From: Flavobacteriales bacterium
GTDB taxonomy: Bacteria; Bacteroidota; Bacteroidia; Flavobacteriales_D; Cryomorphaceae
Assembly: GCA_020201045.1 (NCBI GenBank)
Contig: JAIVHP010000033.1
Location: forward strand, 1-48,593
Direction: 5' to 3'
Length of the DNA: 48,593 nucleotides
Of the stretch, positions 47,401 through 48,593 are shown piece after piece (the stretch's first letter is position 1; every line of letters starts with the position of its first letter). A model generated the notes under the pieces. It worked only from the letters and a program-made list of their open reading frames with translations, ran no database searches and was not told the DNA's origin. The position numbers were made by a program, and so were the translations under genes.

Positions 47401-48593
47401 GTCCAACTGTAATTTTCCCAACCATCGCCGGTTTGGTACTGAATGGTAGCGGTTGACAGTGGCGAGCTTCCAAAATTGGTAAGTTCAACCACCGGTTGAA
47501 TTTGCGAATCGCAAACATTGCCGTCGGGAGCGGATATGTCGCTAATGCCCGCATCGGCCAGAACTACCGTTACCGGTTCGCATCCATCCGAGTTTATTAA
47601 ATTGCTTCTGGAGTTTTCAATGGCCAGCCGCATCCGGGTTTTTTGGCCTTCGGTAAACATGTTTTTACAGATTTGACTCGTGTAATCCAGGTAATTTTCT
47701 ACTTGCTGCGTTCCGCCACAATTGGGACTCGTGCAGCTTGAGCCCAGGGTAGTAGGAGGGGTGTCGCATACGCGATCGCCTTGCATGTTGCAGTTGGTTT
47801 CAGAGCAAGAACTTCCCTGAAACGTATGAAAAAGGGCAAATGCGTGACCCAGTTCGTGGGTAAGTGTTCGGTTTAGGTTGGTGTACGACTTCAAATTACC
47901 AACGGTACCGATGGCATTGTATAGAATTACGGTTCCATCTACAAGCGATGTTGTTGGAAAATAGGCGTAGCCCTGAATTCCACCACCGCCATTGTTGTTT
48001 TCAATTTCAGAAACAACCCAGATGTTGTAGTATTCTTGGTTCGGCCACCGCGATAGGTTCTTAATGGTCACTTCGCTCGCGCCCTGTCCATTACCGGCGG
48101 TAATACCCTCTGTGCAGTAGTCGGTAACACTGCAACCGTTTACGCGGTTAATCCCATCGTGGGCATTCCCATCGGGATCTCTTTGAGCGAGGCAGAACTC
48201 CACTTCAATATCGGCTCCATCTCCATCGCCATTGGTGCCGGCCATTTTTCGGAAGTCTTCATTCAGCGCGTTAACGGCCGAGAAAACCTGCTCGTCGGTA
48301 ATGTTTGTTCCCGTTCCATAGGCTTCGCCTTTGTGAATGACGTGTACCACCACCGGAATGGTGTGTATTTCATTCGATTTGGGAATTAAACCGGCTCTGT
48401 AGTCGGCCACGAGCTGGCGAAGGGAGTTTTCCCTTGCCTCCTGTTCTTCCCGGTATACGGGATCATCGGTCATTAACCGTTCGTGAATGGAAGTGTGGGC
48501 GCATTGCTCATGCGCCCCGTTCTCAACGGTGTGATGATCGTGTGAGTGTGTAGCTTCTTGAGCTACAGCAAATTGTAGTCCGAAGACTAATCC
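44430..48593 (-). CDS. Multidomain secreted M43-type zinc metalloprotease with T9SS type A sorting domain (5' end beyond window)
   Basis: Frame remains open to the window edge ([13 protein letters not shown] signal-peptide end). [16 protein letters not shown]-like and PKD-like domains, [11 protein letters not shown] metal-binding motif, six 28-aa Cys-rich repeats, two SprB-like repeats, C-terminal [10 protein letters not shown]...KKIIVN. Confidence 0.9.
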   Translation of the reverse strand, partial: GLVFGLQFAVAQEATHSHDHHTVENGAHEQCAHTSIHERLMTDDPVYREEQEARENSLRQLVADYRAGLIPKSNEIHTIPVVVHVIHKGEAYGTGTNITDEQVFSAVNALNEDFRKMAGTNGDGDGADIEVEFCLAQRDPDGNAHDGINRVNGCSVTDYCTEGITAGNGQGASEVTIKNLSRWPNQEYYNIWVVSEIENNNGGGGIQGYAYFPTTSLVDGTVILYNAIGTVGNLKSYTNLNRTLTHELGHAFALFHTFQGSSCSETNCNMQGDRVCDTPPTTLGSSCTSPNCGGTQQVENYLDYTSQICKNMFTEGQKTRMRLAIENSRSNLINSDGCEPVTVVLADAGISDISAPDGNVCDSQIQPVVELTNFGSSPLSTATIQYQTGDGWENYSWTGLLASGQSTTVTLPAFDGGWGNKTLEVQTTLPNGNADSNAGNDSFSKDYNAVQDGYALTLNITLDALGGQTTWLMRDEADEVIASGGPYANFQAGSVETEVICVEDGCYDFVMLDSNGNGICCASGNGSYELLDADGNELASGGEFGAQDLTNICLSPDGDAPVADFTANTTTVCEGESINFTNETTGDVTSYEWKFFGGTPFTVNAENPGAITYNTSGTYNVRLLATNEYGQSIELKSDFITVNETETWYADSDGDGYGDMDNTTQACSQPDGYVSNDMDCNDSDENDWDSCYDCNGVMNGSAYEDNCGMCDNNPANDCEQDCAGTWGGTAYEDNCGVCDDNPANDCEQDCAGTWGGTAYEDNCGVCDDNPGNDCEQDCAGTWGGTAYVDNCGVCDDNPDNDCEQDCAGTWGGTAYEDNCGVCDDNPANDCEQDCAGTWGGTAYVDDCGECDDNPDNDCVPCENIDVNLVYANDVSCHGEADGAVLIEVTSETGNYSVEWNDGSSALLRENLTAGNYSVIVTEDDCSASLQVTIEEPEVLSILIDDINNVACNTSSTGSATVLVNGGTPPYTYFLNDVSVDGNTFEGLAAGSFVVRVADGNGCEAETNFEIEENACEELENTQVSESICESATHGFFDVITCTTVDNAEAYKWEFTRANGDVFETETDQAELLASNVPEIVPNTLYAVRVKAEAVGYTSEYAESCELLFSIETTQLIDESCGNLELTLENYISAEPVAGASDYEFRFEDVETAERFYFYSGQNTTCFLGAVETLEPEKIYEVMVRAKYRNTWSGQGDACLVGIVPVPLTTALTSQWCNNSLINREFDELEVQPIENATVYQIRISGGDLDTAVLMESNSNEFNISERDDLNPSIAYKVQARAFVEDFWTEWGEECEISLLELQELKLNMLVYPNPAISGNRVSLMTKGDWKNIRLELISPRGYQIKLKRSNFENIVPQEFILPRMKPGIYLLRVSHGKQMLAKKIIVN
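46021..46524 (-). repeat. Tandem 84-bp (28-aa) coding repeat, 6 units
   Basis: Units start at 46021, 46105, 46189, 46273, 46357, 46441 with exact 84-nt spacing; consensus [28 protein letters not shown]. Confidence 0.95.

Overview
The window looks chromosomal and comes from a Bacteroidota (Flavobacteriales-like) genome. Evidence: T9SS C-terminal sorting domains, the gene order rpsU-xerC-hpf-tRNA(Thr,Tyr,Gly,Thr)-tuf-tRNA(Trp)-secE-nusG-rplKAJL-rpoBC, and TAnnTTTG-type promoters. From left to right it holds: a duplicated lipoprotein + T9SS-protein gene pair; type III glutamine synthetase; a PorE-like TPR/PD40/OmpA protein; purM, prfA, pyrF, DUF2851 and PspC; an unusual AGCS symporter with SprB-like and lipoyl-like N-terminal segments; HhH protein, apt, acyl-CoA dehydrogenase; the translation/transcription cluster; DUF3467; a patatin/BamA-type protein; BtuF-like protein, cystathionine beta-synthase, a LolC/E-like permease, DUF1343, HDAC-family protein, DUF819, a DksA-type zinc finger protein; and a giant T9SS M43 metalloprotease with 6 x 84-bp repeats that runs off the right edge. 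I found no convincing new defence or mobile system. The strongest non-obvious signal is that at least six conserved genes are broken. rpoB and xerC/hpf lack roughly 140-170 nt, DUF1343 probably lacks about 90 nt, and DUF2851, the patatin gene and the T9SS protein gene are frameshifted. Because rpoB is essential, sequence or assembly error is the leading explanation, and the apparent XerC-HPF fusion should be read in that light. Other observations worth checking: a 20-nt perfect palindrome splitting a 15-nt copy of the tRNA-Trp 5' end just upstream of the intact tRNA-Trp; intrinsic terminators abutting start codons; a 13-bp hairpin between rplL and rpoB; and unusual domain insertions in two membrane proteins.
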